64,000 nt of DNA, from the NCBI RefSeq assembly GCF_016656965.1, contig NZ_CP067977.1, positions 2,194,501 to 2,258,500 on the forward strand, in the 5' to 3' direction. The translations under genes and the position numbers were made by a program. Every line of letters starts with the position of its first letter. Position 1 is the first letter of the stretch. The stretch comes from Brevundimonas vitisensis. Its GTDB lineage: Bacteria > Pseudomonadota > Alphaproteobacteria > Caulobacterales > Caulobacteraceae. Of the stretch, positions 26,558 to 35,106 are shown in pieces. Under the pieces are notes generated by a model. The model ran no database searches. It saw only the letters and a list, made by a program, of their open reading frames with translations, and was not told where the DNA came from.

Positions 26558-27450
26558 TGGGCAACAAGGGCGCGCCGACACCCTCGCTGCTGGACCTGCT
26601 GGATCTGCAGGACGTCGGATCCGACTATTTCCGCTCGCGCCATACCGAGCCGAACCTTTCGGGTGCCCTGTTCGGGGGGCAGGTGCTGGCCCAGGCGCTG
26701 CGGGCCTGTCTGTTCACTGTCGCGGACCGGCCGGTGCATTCGCTGCACGGCTATTTCATCCGGCCGGGGGCGGAGGCCGAGCCCGTCGTCTATCAGGTCG
26801 AGCGGACGCGGGACGGCCGCAACTTCACCACCCGCCGGGTGATCGCCCTGCAGAACCGCAAGGCCATCTTCCATATGGAAGCGTCCTTTCACGACGGCGG
26901 CGAGGGCATCAGCCATTCGCGTGCCGCACCGGTGGTGCCCGGCCCGGACGAGGTCTCGGCCGAGGATCCGTTCGAGCGGGCCATGCATGATGCCTTTGAA
27001 CCGAACGGCGAGGTGCTGAAGCTGCTGCCCCTGGTCGAGCGACGGATGATCCCGCTCGACGTCGGGCGTCGCGAGGCCGAGGGAGAGGCGCGGCGGCTGC
27101 TTTGGATGCGGGCGCGCGAACAGGGTCTGTCGGATGACGCCCTGCGGGCGTGCGGCCTGGCCTATCTGTCCGACTTCTGGCTGGGCGGTGTGGCCAAGAT
27201 CCTGCACCCCGATGCGGTGCGGCAGAAGCTGACCAGCGTTGATCACGCCATGTGGTTTCACCAGCCCACAGACCCCTCGCAGTGGCTTCTGTACGACATG
27301 GAAAGCGACTGGGCCGGCTCGGCGCGCAGCCTGGCACGGGGGCGGATCTTCGACCGGGCTGGACAACTGATCGCTTCGGTGGCGCAGGAGGTCTATCTGT
27401 TTCCCGGTCAGATGCACGAGGCCCCCCGGCGCGGCGATCTGATCGCCTGA
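26557..27450 (+). CDS. tesB: Acyl-CoA thioesterase II (TesB-like)
   Basis: 297 residues, normal for TesB with two hot-dog domains. N-terminal GALFGGQVLAQALRA and LHGYFIRPG, and the C-terminal DHAMWFHQP and SDWAGSARSLARGRIFD motif, are typical. It hydrolyses medium to long acyl-CoA and could relieve CoA trapping. Begins inside the stop of the SDR gene (TGATG), so it is coupled to it. Confidence 0.92.
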   Translation: MGNKGAPTPSLLDLLDLQDVGSDYFRSRHTEPNLSGALFGGQVLAQALRACLFTVADRPVHSLHGYFIRPGAEAEPVVYQVERTRDGRNFTTRRVIALQNRKAIFHMEASFHDGGEGISHSRAAPVVPGPDEVSAEDPFERAMHDAFEPNGEVLKLLPLVERRMIPLDVGRREAEGEARRLLWMRAREQGLSDDALRACGLAYLSDFWLGGVAKILHPDAVRQKLTSVDHAMWFHQPTDPSQWLLYDMESDWAGSARSLARGRIFDRAGQLIASVAQEVYLFPGQMHEAPRRGDLIA

Positions 27451-27529
27451 CCGGATCGCCCATGCGATTGCAGCCGGTGACTGTGCCCATTGGGGATTTC
27501 GCTGGCGCGTCCTGCGCTAAGGTCCGGCC

Positions 27530-28738
27530 ATGAATTTTACCCTGGACCCCGAAGACGCGGCCTTTCAGGCCGAGATGCGGACCCTGATCCGCGATCTTCT
27601 GCCCGAAGGTATCGCCCGGCGCGGGCGCCGGGGTTTTCACGCGACGCACGACGATATTCGCGACTGGATGCGGATACTGAACGCCCGTGGCCTGGCCGCG
27701 ACCCACTGGCCGGTCGAGCATGGCGGCACCGACTGGTCGCCGCTGCGGAAACATCTGTTCCAGGTCGAACTGCGGGCGGCGGGAGCTCCGGTGCCTGACC
27801 AGGCGGCGCTGGAGCTGGTCGGGCCGGTGATCTATACCTTCGGCGATGCGGGCCAGAAGGCGCGGTATCTGCCCGAAATCCTGAATGGCGACACCTTCTG
27901 GTGCCAGGGCTTTTCGGAGCCCAATGCCGGGTCGGATCTGGCCTCGCTGAAGACATCGGCTGTTCGTGACGGCGACCACTATGTCGTCAATGGACAGAAG
28001 ACCTGGACGTCCGAGGCGCACAAGGCGGACATGATGTTCGCCCTGGTTCGCACCGATGCCGACGCGCGCCCCCAGGCGGGCATTTCGTTCCTGCTGATCG
28101 ACATGAAGAGCCCCGGCGTTTCGGTGCGGCCGATCTATACGATCAACGAGGGTCTGAGCGTCAACGAGGTCTTCTTCGACAATGTGCGCGTGCCGGTCGA
28201 GAACCTGGTAGGCGAGGAGAACCGCGGCTGGGGCTATGCCAAATTCCTTCTGACCAACGAACGCACGATGAGTGCGGAGACGCCGCACACCGCCTTTGAC
28301 TTGGCCATGGTCAAGGATATCGCCCGGCGCGAGCTGCGGGATGGTCGGCCCTTGATCGAGGACCCCCTGTTCGCCGCGCGACTGGCCCGGTTCGAGATCG
28401 AGCTGATGGCCTTGCAAGCGGCCGTATATCGGGTCCTGCACATGGCCGAGGATGATCCCGCCTTGAATGCGACCGCCTCCGTCCTGAAGCTGCGAGGGTC
28501 GGAACTTCGCCAGCGCATCGCCGATCTGGCGGTCGAGGCTCTGGGCGATCATGGGCTGGCCGTGTTCCCCGATGTCGAGGGGCAGGACAATATGGATGTT
28601 CTGGCCCCCGTGCCACCCGCGCCGGATCATGCGGCCGGCTGGCTGTCGCGGGCGATGTTCCGCCGGGCCACGACCATCTATGGCGGCGCCAACGAGATTC
28701 AGCGGACCATCGTCGCCAAATCCGTTCTGGGTCTGTGA
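27530..28738 (+). CDS. Acyl-CoA dehydrogenase, larger subunit type (pair 3)
   Basis: 402 residues. GFSEPNAGSDLASLKTSAVR, GQKTWTSEAHKADMM, NEVFFDNVRVP and the end YGGANEIQRTIVAKSVLGL are standard acyl-CoA dehydrogenase motifs, with Gly at the usual catalytic Glu of YEGT. Followed after 12 bases by the smaller partner. A 79-base gap upstream may hold an internal promoter. Similar in layout to FadE26-type subunits of mycobacterial sterol degradation, by family knowledge. Confidence 0.9.
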   Translation: MNFTLDPEDAAFQAEMRTLIRDLLPEGIARRGRRGFHATHDDIRDWMRILNARGLAATHWPVEHGGTDWSPLRKHLFQVELRAAGAPVPDQAALELVGPVIYTFGDAGQKARYLPEILNGDTFWCQGFSEPNAGSDLASLKTSAVRDGDHYVVNGQKTWTSEAHKADMMFALVRTDADARPQAGISFLLIDMKSPGVSVRPIYTINEGLSVNEVFFDNVRVPVENLVGEENRGWGYAKFLLTNERTMSAETPHTAFDLAMVKDIARRELRDGRPLIEDPLFAARLARFEIELMALQAAVYRVLHMAEDDPALNATASVLKLRGSELRQRIADLAVEALGDHGLAVFPDVEGQDNMDVLAPVPPAPDHAAGWLSRAMFRRATTIYGGANEIQRTIVAKSVLGL

Positions 28739-28750
28739 GGGGGTAGGTTG

Positions 28751-29881
28751 ATGGAACTGTCTCTGACCTCCGAACAGGTTGCACTCAAGGACAGCGTGCG
28801 GCGCCTGTGCGAGCGCGACTATGGTTTCGAGCATCGGCGGGGCCTGCTGCGTTCAGCCGAGGGATTCAGCCGCGATCTTTGGTCTACCTTTGCCGAACTG
28901 GGCTGGACTGGCGCCGGCCTGTCGGAGGCCGATTACGGCTATGGCGGCGGCCCGGTCGAAATGGCCATCGTCCAGGAGGAAATGGGCCGCGCCCTGGTGG
29001 TCGAGCCCTATCTGTCCTGCGTGGTCGTCGCCGCCACGGCGATTGCAGCCCTGGGCGACGCCGATCAGAGAGAACGGATGCTCTCAGGCATTGTGGGGGG
29101 CGAGACGCTGGTTGCCCTGGCCCACAACGAAGTCGCCATGCGGGGCGACGATGCCGAAGTTGCCACGACGGCGGCGCAGGGGCCCGATGGCTGGCACCTG
29201 AACGGGCGCAAGGGGTTCGTCCTGGGTGGGCCCACCGCTGACATCCTGCTGGTCTCGGCGCGGACGCCCGGCGGTATCAGCCTGTTCGAGGTGCCTGCAA
29301 AGGCCGCCGGACTGGGCCTTACCGCCTATCACGCCGTTGACGGCCGGCGTGTCGCCGATATCGCGCTGGCCGATGTCCAGCTGGGTCCAGAAGCGCTGAT
29401 CGGTCCGGAAGGCGGGGCCTTGACCGCGATCGAAAAGGCCGTGGATTTTGGTGTCATCGGTCTGATGGCGGAATGCGTGGGGGCCATGGACGCCGCGCTT
29501 TGGCTGACGCGGGACTATCTGAAGACCCGCAAGCAATTCGGCACCACCCTGAACAGCTTCCAGGCGCTTCAGCACCGCATGGCCGACATGCTGGTGGAGA
29601 CGGAACTGGCGCGGTCCATGCTGATGGCCGGGGTCGCCGCTCTGTCCCATCCCGACCCGGCCGCGCGCCGGGCCGGCGTCTCGGCGGCCAAGGTCCAGAT
29701 CAGCGAGGCTGCGATCAAGGTCACCGCCGAGGCCATCCAGCTGCACGGCGGTATTGGGGTGACAGAGGAATATGTCGTCGGTCATTTCTACAAGCGGGCA
29801 GTGCTGGCGCGCGGGCTGTTCGGAGGGATCGACCGGCATCTGCAAAGGTTCGCCGCCCAAGCCCTGAAGGAGGTCGCATGA
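28751..29881 (+). CDS. Acyl-CoA dehydrogenase, smaller subunit type (pair 3)
   Basis: 376 residues. Helical domains are conserved (GWTGAGLSEADYGYGGG; YLKTRKQFGTTLNSFQALQHR; IQLHGGIGVTEEYVVGHFYKR) while the flavin loop SEPGAGSD is absent, as in the small subunits of pairs 1 and 2. The Glu pair in TEEY aligns with TWEHP and TLEYP. ATG 28751 was preferred to the preceding TTG because GGGGGTAGG lies upstream. The ligase gene start overlaps its stop (ATGA). Confidence 0.9.
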   Translation: MELSLTSEQVALKDSVRRLCERDYGFEHRRGLLRSAEGFSRDLWSTFAELGWTGAGLSEADYGYGGGPVEMAIVQEEMGRALVVEPYLSCVVVAATAIAALGDADQRERMLSGIVGGETLVALAHNEVAMRGDDAEVATTAAQGPDGWHLNGRKGFVLGGPTADILLVSARTPGGISLFEVPAKAAGLGLTAYHAVDGRRVADIALADVQLGPEALIGPEGGALTAIEKAVDFGVIGLMAECVGAMDAALWLTRDYLKTRKQFGTTLNSFQALQHRMADMLVETELARSMLMAGVAALSHPDPAARRAGVSAAKVQISEAAIKVTAEAIQLHGGIGVTEEYVVGHFYKRAVLARGLFGGIDRHLQRFAAQALKEVA

Positions 29882-31413
29882 AGACCCTGGGCGATCTCAT
29901 CACGCGGGCGGCCCGCTTCTCTCCCGACGATACGGCGTTGGTGTGTGGCGATGTGCGCTTTACCCATCGCCAGCATCTGGACCGGGCACGTCGGCTGGCC
30001 TCGGCCCTTCACCGGGCCGGATGCGGTCATCAGGATCGCGTGGCGGTCCTGGCCATGAACGGCACCGAATATGCCGAAGCCTTCAGCGCGGCCTGGCTGA
30101 CCGGCTATATTCTGGCCACCGTCAACTTCCGCTTGGCGGCACCGGAAGTGGCCTGGGTCCTGGGTGACACCGCGCCGCGGGTCCTGATCTTCGAAGACCA
30201 GTATGCCGCGCTGGTGGACGGTCTCCGTGCCGAACTGCCGTCTATCCAGACATGGGTCTGCATCGGCCAGGCCCCGGACTGGGCGACTGAATACGAGGCC
30301 TTTCTGGACGGGGGCGATCCTGCGGGTGCGCCCCTCACGGCCCGGCCCGAGGACATTGCCCACATCATCTATACCTCGGGTACCACGGGTCGGCCCAAAG
30401 GGGTGATGCGCAGCCATCGCAACGAACTGGCCATGGGCGAATGCGTCGCCTTCATCATGGACGTGCGACCCCGCGGCCGGATGCTGGAAGTCATGCCGAT
30501 GTTCCATGCCGGCGCCCAGTCCAGCATGCTGGCGCAGATGTGGCGGGGCGGCGAGATCCACATCCATCGCGGTTTCGATCCCGGCGCGGTGCTGGCTGCG
30601 GTGCGGGACGAGCGGATCACCCATCTGCATCTGGTGCCGCTGATGGTGCAGGCCCTGGTCGATCATCCCGATTTCGAGACCTGCGACCTGTCGAGCGTCG
30701 AGACGATCCTGTACGCCGCTGCCCCGATGCCTGTGCCCGTTCTGCGACGGGCGCTGGAGCGACTAGGGCCGGTCTTCGTCAACGCCTGGGGACAGACCGA
30801 GGGCACGGGCTCGGCCCTGCCCAAGCACCTGCATGCGGTCGAGGGGCCGATGACCGAGCTGCTGGGCTCGATCGGCCATCCCTATCCGCTGGCGGAAATC
30901 CGCATCGTCGACGACCAGGGGCAGGACTGCGCACCCGGCCAAGTGGGGGAGCTGTGGATTCGGGGCGACGCGGTCATGGTCGGCTATTGGAACAATACCG
31001 CCGCCACGATCGAGGCCTTTCATGACGGCTGGCTGAAGACCGGCGACATGGGGCGGTTCGACGACTGCGAGCGCATCTTCCTGGTCGATCGCAAGAAGGA
31101 CATGATCATCTCGGGCGGCGAGAACATCTATTCCCAGGAGGTGGAGCGGGCCATCGCCGAACATCCCGCTGTGTCCCAGGTCGCCGTCATCGGGGCCCCC
31201 GATCCGAAATGGGGGGAAAAGGTTGTGGCCTGCGTGATCCTGAACCCCGGTGCCGAGGCCGATGCCGAAAGCCTTATCGCCCACACGGCGGGACGGATCG
31301 CAAGCTACAAGAAGCCCAAACAGGTGCTGTTCCTGGAGGCCTTTCCCGCCCTGCCCAGCGGCAAGGTCAACAAGGTGGCGCTGCGCGCCCTGCATGCGGC
31401 ATCGCATGGATGA
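29878..31413 (+). CDS. AMP-dependent acyl-CoA synthetase/ligase
   Basis: 511 residues with all adenylate-forming motifs: P-loop IIYTSGTTGRPKGVM, NAWGQTEGTG (A5), TGDMGRFDDCERIFLVDRKK (A7-A8), SGGENIYSQEVE and the C-terminal catalytic Lys in PALPSGKVNK. It activates a carboxylic acid with ATP and CoA and is the best candidate for loading the pathway substrate or a pathway intermediate. ATG 29878 overlaps the dehydrogenase stop by four bases. Acid specificity cannot be read from sequence. Confidence 0.93.
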   Translation: MKTLGDLITRAARFSPDDTALVCGDVRFTHRQHLDRARRLASALHRAGCGHQDRVAVLAMNGTEYAEAFSAAWLTGYILATVNFRLAAPEVAWVLGDTAPRVLIFEDQYAALVDGLRAELPSIQTWVCIGQAPDWATEYEAFLDGGDPAGAPLTARPEDIAHIIYTSGTTGRPKGVMRSHRNELAMGECVAFIMDVRPRGRMLEVMPMFHAGAQSSMLAQMWRGGEIHIHRGFDPGAVLAAVRDERITHLHLVPLMVQALVDHPDFETCDLSSVETILYAAAPMPVPVLRRALERLGPVFVNAWGQTEGTGSALPKHLHAVEGPMTELLGSIGHPYPLAEIRIVDDQGQDCAPGQVGELWIRGDAVMVGYWNNTAATIEAFHDGWLKTGDMGRFDDCERIFLVDRKKDMIISGGENIYSQEVERAIAEHPAVSQVAVIGAPDPKWGEKVVACVILNPGAEADAESLIAHTAGRIASYKKPKQVLFLEAFPALPSGKVNKVALRALHAASHG

Positions 31414-31503
31414 TCGTGTCGCGCGCGCATTGACCGGGCAGGGCGCGGGCGGACAAACCTGTAGGACGGCGCAGGGGTTGCGCCAGTTGGGTCAGGACTG
31501 ACG

Positions 31504-32667
31504 ATGGCTTCGGCGCGCGATCCGGTGGTGGTGGGGGTCTATGCGACCCAGCAGGCGCGCAGCCTGCCGGGCCGGTCCTCGCACGAGCTGCTGATCGAGG
31601 CGGTCAAGGGCGCAATCGCCGATGCCGGGATCGATCGCCGAACCATCGACGGCGTGGCCCTGGACTGGCCGGGACCGGGCGGTGCGCCGGGCGATTCCGC
31701 CAGCTGGGCCCCCTATTTCAACGGTCGTCTGGGCTGGGTCGACAGCCACTTCATGGACACCACCGGCGTGCGCGGCGTGCTGAAGGCCGGGGCCGCCATC
31801 CGGGCGGGCCTGTGCGACACGGTGGTGATCGGCAGTGCACGGGCAGGACCGTTCAATACCACCGGCGCAGCGGTCGGCTCGGGCATGGGTCTGGAGTGGA
31901 TCGACCCCTATGGCGCCTCGACCATGGCCTATTTCGCCCTTGTGGCGCGGCGACACATGCATCAGTTCGGCACGACGCCCGAACAGATGGCGCATGTCGC
32001 GGCTGTGATCCGCAATCATGGGCGGCTGAACCCCGAGGCGACCCTGCACGGCGGGCCAGAGGTGACAGTCGCCGACATCCTGGCCTCGCCGATGATTGCC
32101 GATCCCCTGCACCGGCTGGACTGCTGCCTGATGAACGAGGGCGGCCATGCCCTGATCCTGACCACGGCCGAGCGCGCGCGCGACCTGTCGGTCAGGGGGG
32201 TGACCGTGGCCGGCGGGGCGATGGAGTTCGCCCAGGGCAACTATATCAATCCGCCCCTGTATCGCGACGTGCGGACCCTGGGGGCAGAGGCTGTGGCGCG
32301 TGCCTTTGCCATGGCGGGCCTGACCGTTTCGGACGTCGATGTCTTCTGCATGTATGATCCGTGCTCGTTTGAGGTCCTGCGTCAGTTCGAAATGCTGGGC
32401 CTGTGCGCCGAGGGCGAGGGCGGGGATTTCGTCGCGGGCGACAGGCTGACCCTGACAGGCGACTGCCCGACCAATCTGGATGGCGGCATGCTGGCGGGCA
32501 GCTGGACGGGCACCAGCCAACTGACGGGCAAGGTGATCGAGGGGGTGCGCCAACTGCGCGGCGGCCTGGGAGCCCGCCAGGTCGAGGGGGCTGAGGTCGC
32601 CATCGTCACCAATGCCGGATCGGGGGCCCAGCATCTGGAAACCCTGATCCTGACCGGAGGGCGCTGA
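31504..32667 (+). CDS. Thiolase-fold Ltp-like protein lacking catalytic Cys and GHP motif
   Basis: 387 residues. Overall thiolase fold, but the nucleophile region reads DTTGVRGVLKAG with no Cys, the NEAF/HDCF motif is MYDPCSFEV, and the GHPxGATG region is SWTGTSQLTG, so the His is gone too. This is even further from a thiolase than the 15802 protein. A Tyr at the YDP motif is kept in common with it. Paired with the next DUF35 gene (two-base gap). Likely a non-thiolytic lyase or aldolase; inference from residue changes only. A 90-base gap precedes it. Confidence 0.82.
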   Translation: MASARDPVVVGVYATQQARSLPGRSSHELLIEAVKGAIADAGIDRRTIDGVALDWPGPGGAPGDSASWAPYFNGRLGWVDSHFMDTTGVRGVLKAGAAIRAGLCDTVVIGSARAGPFNTTGAAVGSGMGLEWIDPYGASTMAYFALVARRHMHQFGTTPEQMAHVAAVIRNHGRLNPEATLHGGPEVTVADILASPMIADPLHRLDCCLMNEGGHALILTTAERARDLSVRGVTVAGGAMEFAQGNYINPPLYRDVRTLGAEAVARAFAMAGLTVSDVDVFCMYDPCSFEVLRQFEMLGLCAEGEGGDFVAGDRLTLTGDCPTNLDGGMLAGSWTGTSQLTGKVIEGVRQLRGGLGARQVEGAEVAIVTNAGSGAQHLETLILTGGR

Positions 32668-32669
32668 TC

Positions 32670-33068
32670 GTGAGCCAGACCGCGTTCGACTTTCCCGTCA
32701 CCGACCTGTCGCGACCCTATTGGGAGGCGGCGTCCCAAGGGCGTCTGACTGCGCCGAAATGCGACGACTGCGGGCGGTTCTTCTTCGCCCCCGAGATCGC
32801 CTGCACCCACTGTTTCTCGCTGAACTGGACCTGGAGCCCCGTCGCAGGTCAGGGCGAAGTCTACAGCTACACCACCATCCACCGTGCGCCCCAGCCGGGC
32901 ATGGCCGCCCCCTATGTGCTGGCGGCGATCGACCTGCCCGAGGGCTTTGCCATGTTCGCCCACCTCGTGGATTGCCCGCCCGAGGCCCTGGCCTGCGGCC
33001 TGCCGGTCCAGGTCGACTTCCGCCCGCTTCACGACGGCCGGATCGCCCCCGTCTTCAAGCCCCGCTGA
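32670..33068 (+). CDS. DUF35 Zn-ribbon/OB-fold protein (Ltp partner)
   Basis: 132 residues from a GTG at 32670, two bases after the Ltp-like stop. Zinc ribbon Cys31, Cys34, Cys45 and Cys48 (KCDDCGRFFF, IACTHC), then OB-fold with GEVYSYTTIHRAPQPG and YVLAAIDLPEG. Expected to bind the 31504 protein and complete its acyl-CoA site. The cysteine spacing is identical to the DUF35 at 8825. Confidence 0.88.
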   Translation: MSQTAFDFPVTDLSRPYWEAASQGRLTAPKCDDCGRFFFAPEIACTHCFSLNWTWSPVAGQGEVYSYTTIHRAPQPGMAAPYVLAAIDLPEGFAMFAHLVDCPPEALACGLPVQVDFRPLHDGRIAPVFKPR

Positions 33069-33094
33069 GTTCGCGCCCTATTGAGTTCACGCCC

Positions 33095-34609
33095 ATGTCC
33101 GACGCCCTTCACACCCTGACGCTGCTGGACGTTGTTCAGGAGCATCGCCGGTCCTATCCGAACCGAACGGCCCTGGTTCAGGAGGGACGGCGCTATACCT
33201 ATGCCGACCTGGAGGACCGGGTGAACCGGCTGGCCAATCTGTGGGAAGGGCTGGGCGTCGGGCCGGGTGAACGGGTTCTTTGGCTGGGCCAGAACTCCCT
33301 GGCTGTCCTGGAGGGGATCCTGGCCTGCGCCAGCCTGGGGGCCATGTTCTGTCCGCTGAACTGGCGCCAGTCGGCCGAGGAGATCGCCTTTGTCATCGAC
33401 GACCTGAAGCCTCAGGTCCTGCTGTGGCACGAGGGTGAGATCGGCGAGGCCGTGCGCGGCGCGCGTGAGCTGGCCCAGTGGAAAGGGGGCACCTGGATCC
33501 ATTTCGACGATGCCGGTCCCGACGGCTATGAGGCCCTGCTGGAAGGGGCCGATCCGGCGCGCAAGGATCGTCCCATCGACGTCCATGCCGGGACCCTGAT
33601 CATCTATACCGCTGCCTTCGGAGGGCGGCCGAACGGGGCGATCACGACGCAGTCGGGCATCATGGCCCAGAACGTCAACATCATGCTGGTTCAGGGGCTG
33701 ACCGCAGACACCATCTTCCTGAATTCAGGGCCGCATTTCCACATCGGGACCCTGATGGTCACCCTGGGCGTATTCCACGCCGGCGGGGCCAATGTGATGA
33801 TCCGACGCACCGAGGTGGCGGTGATCGCCGAGGCTCTCCATGCCGAGAAATGCAGTCTGGCCTTCCTCGTGCCCAAGACGATCGAGGAACTGACCGCCTT
33901 CAACGCCGACGGGCGCTATGACCTGACGCACTTCCGCTCCGCCGCCATGCCCAGCGACCAGTATTCGATGATGGGCTATGGCCAGACCGAGGTTGGCGGG
34001 CTGTCGACCTGGGCTCACTACGACCGCAAGGCGATCAGCATCTTCGGCCGGTCCAGCCCCGTTGCCGTCAACCGTATCTTCGACGAGGACGGCCAGGAAG
34101 TGCCTGACGGCGAGGTCGGCGAGATCGGCGTGCGCGGCCCCATCGTCGGCCTGGGCTACTGGAACCGGCCCGAGTTGAACGCCCACCGCACCCGCTTCGG
34201 GTGGTGGATGACCAACGACCTCGGCCGGCGCGAGGCGGACGGTTCAATCAATTTCGTCGGGCCCAAGGTCCAGATGATCAAGTCGGGGGTCGAGAACATC
34301 TATCCGGCCGAGGTGGAAGGCTGTCTGAAGAGTCATCCGGCAGTGGCCGATGCCGCCGTCATCGGCGTGCCCGATCCCCGATGGATTCAGAGTGTGAAGG
34401 CCATCGTCGTCACCCGGCCGGGCCAAACGGTGGACGAGGCCGAACTGATCGAACACTGCCGGGCGCGCATCGCCTCCTACAAGAAGCCGCGGTGGGTGGT
34501 GTTTGTGGACGCGTTGCCGCGCACTCCGGCCGGTCCCATCGACTATGCCGCGCTTGACCTCGCCCACGGCGGCGGCGGCTATCCGGGCGGCAAGGATTAC
34601 AAACACTGA
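33095..34609 (+). CDS. AMP-binding ligase-like protein with degenerate P-loop and no A10 Lys
   Basis: 504 residues of the adenylate-forming superfamily (LDVVQEHRRSYPNRTALVQE, MMGYGQTEVGG, GIGV-type RGPIVGLGYWNRPE, KSGVENIYPAEVE). The phosphate loop reads YTAAFGGRPNGAITT instead of YTSGTTGRPKG, losing the Ser-Gly-Thr-Thr run and the Lys, and the C-terminal catalytic Lys position is Pro (RTPAGPIDY). Adenylation in the normal way is doubtful; a binding, thioester-transfer or alternative role is possible. Related sequences with a TAAF-type loop exist, so this may be a subfamily and not decay. ATG 33095 follows the DUF35 stop by 26 bases. Confidence 0.82.
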   Translation: MSDALHTLTLLDVVQEHRRSYPNRTALVQEGRRYTYADLEDRVNRLANLWEGLGVGPGERVLWLGQNSLAVLEGILACASLGAMFCPLNWRQSAEEIAFVIDDLKPQVLLWHEGEIGEAVRGARELAQWKGGTWIHFDDAGPDGYEALLEGADPARKDRPIDVHAGTLIIYTAAFGGRPNGAITTQSGIMAQNVNIMLVQGLTADTIFLNSGPHFHIGTLMVTLGVFHAGGANVMIRRTEVAVIAEALHAEKCSLAFLVPKTIEELTAFNADGRYDLTHFRSAAMPSDQYSMMGYGQTEVGGLSTWAHYDRKAISIFGRSSPVAVNRIFDEDGQEVPDGEVGEIGVRGPIVGLGYWNRPELNAHRTRFGWWMTNDLGRREADGSINFVGPKVQMIKSGVENIYPAEVEGCLKSHPAVADAAVIGVPDPRWIQSVKAIVVTRPGQTVDEAELIEHCRARIASYKKPRWVVFVDALPRTPAGPIDYAALDLAHGGGGYPGGKDYKH

Positions 34610-34622
34610 GCGGAGACGGTCG

Positions 34623-35045
34623 ATGGCGATGAGACTGCTGCATGTCGGCTTCGCCGTCCGCGACCTTGAGATGACGACCGCAGTCTGGCGCACGCTGTTC
34701 GGCATCCACTGGGAGCCGCCTGTCCGGCACGATCTGCCGGACCCCGACAGCGGCCCGGACCATGTCAGTCTGGTCACTCATGGGCGGACGGGTGATGGCG
34801 TCGAGCTGGAGATGGTCCAGACGGTGTCAGGCCCGACGATTGACGCCCAGGTGTTCGGCGATCGCGAGGGGATGTCGCACCTCGCGTTTCAGGTCGACGA
34901 CCTGGATGCAGAACGCGCCCGCATGATCGCCGCGGGCGTGGAGGTCCTGGGCGAGGGATCGGCACCGCGCGCCGACTGGGTCTTTCTGCGTGATGCGCGC
35001 CTTGGCGGCCTTCTGGTCCAGCTGGTTCAGCTGCACAGAGATTGA
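34623..35045 (+). CDS. VOC (glyoxalase/methylmalonyl-CoA epimerase-like) protein
   Basis: 140 residues with two beta-alpha-beta-beta-beta units. Metal-ligand candidates are His in LLHVGFAVRDL, Glu in VELEMVQ and His in MSHLAFQVDDL; the fourth site near the end has Gln (LVQLVQL), where most members have Glu. By architecture it could be an acyl-CoA epimerase serving stereochemistry in the degradation pathway. A GCGGAGACGG ribosome site precedes ATG 34623. Last gene of the long operon. Confidence 0.8.
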   Translation: MAMRLLHVGFAVRDLEMTTAVWRTLFGIHWEPPVRHDLPDPDSGPDHVSLVTHGRTGDGVELEMVQTVSGPTIDAQVFGDREGMSHLAFQVDDLDAERARMIAAGVEVLGEGSAPRADWVFLRDARLGGLLVQLVQLHRD

Positions 35046-35106
35046 GGAACCGCCGAGGCCCAAGCCCATTCCGGATAGGAGACACACCCCATCAGGAGAT
35101 GCCCCC

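Noticed and set aside
1..35045. Complete steroid degradation pathway
   Set aside because: No ring-cleavage, 3-ketosteroid dehydrogenase or hydroxylase gene is present; only a side-chain-like set can be supported.
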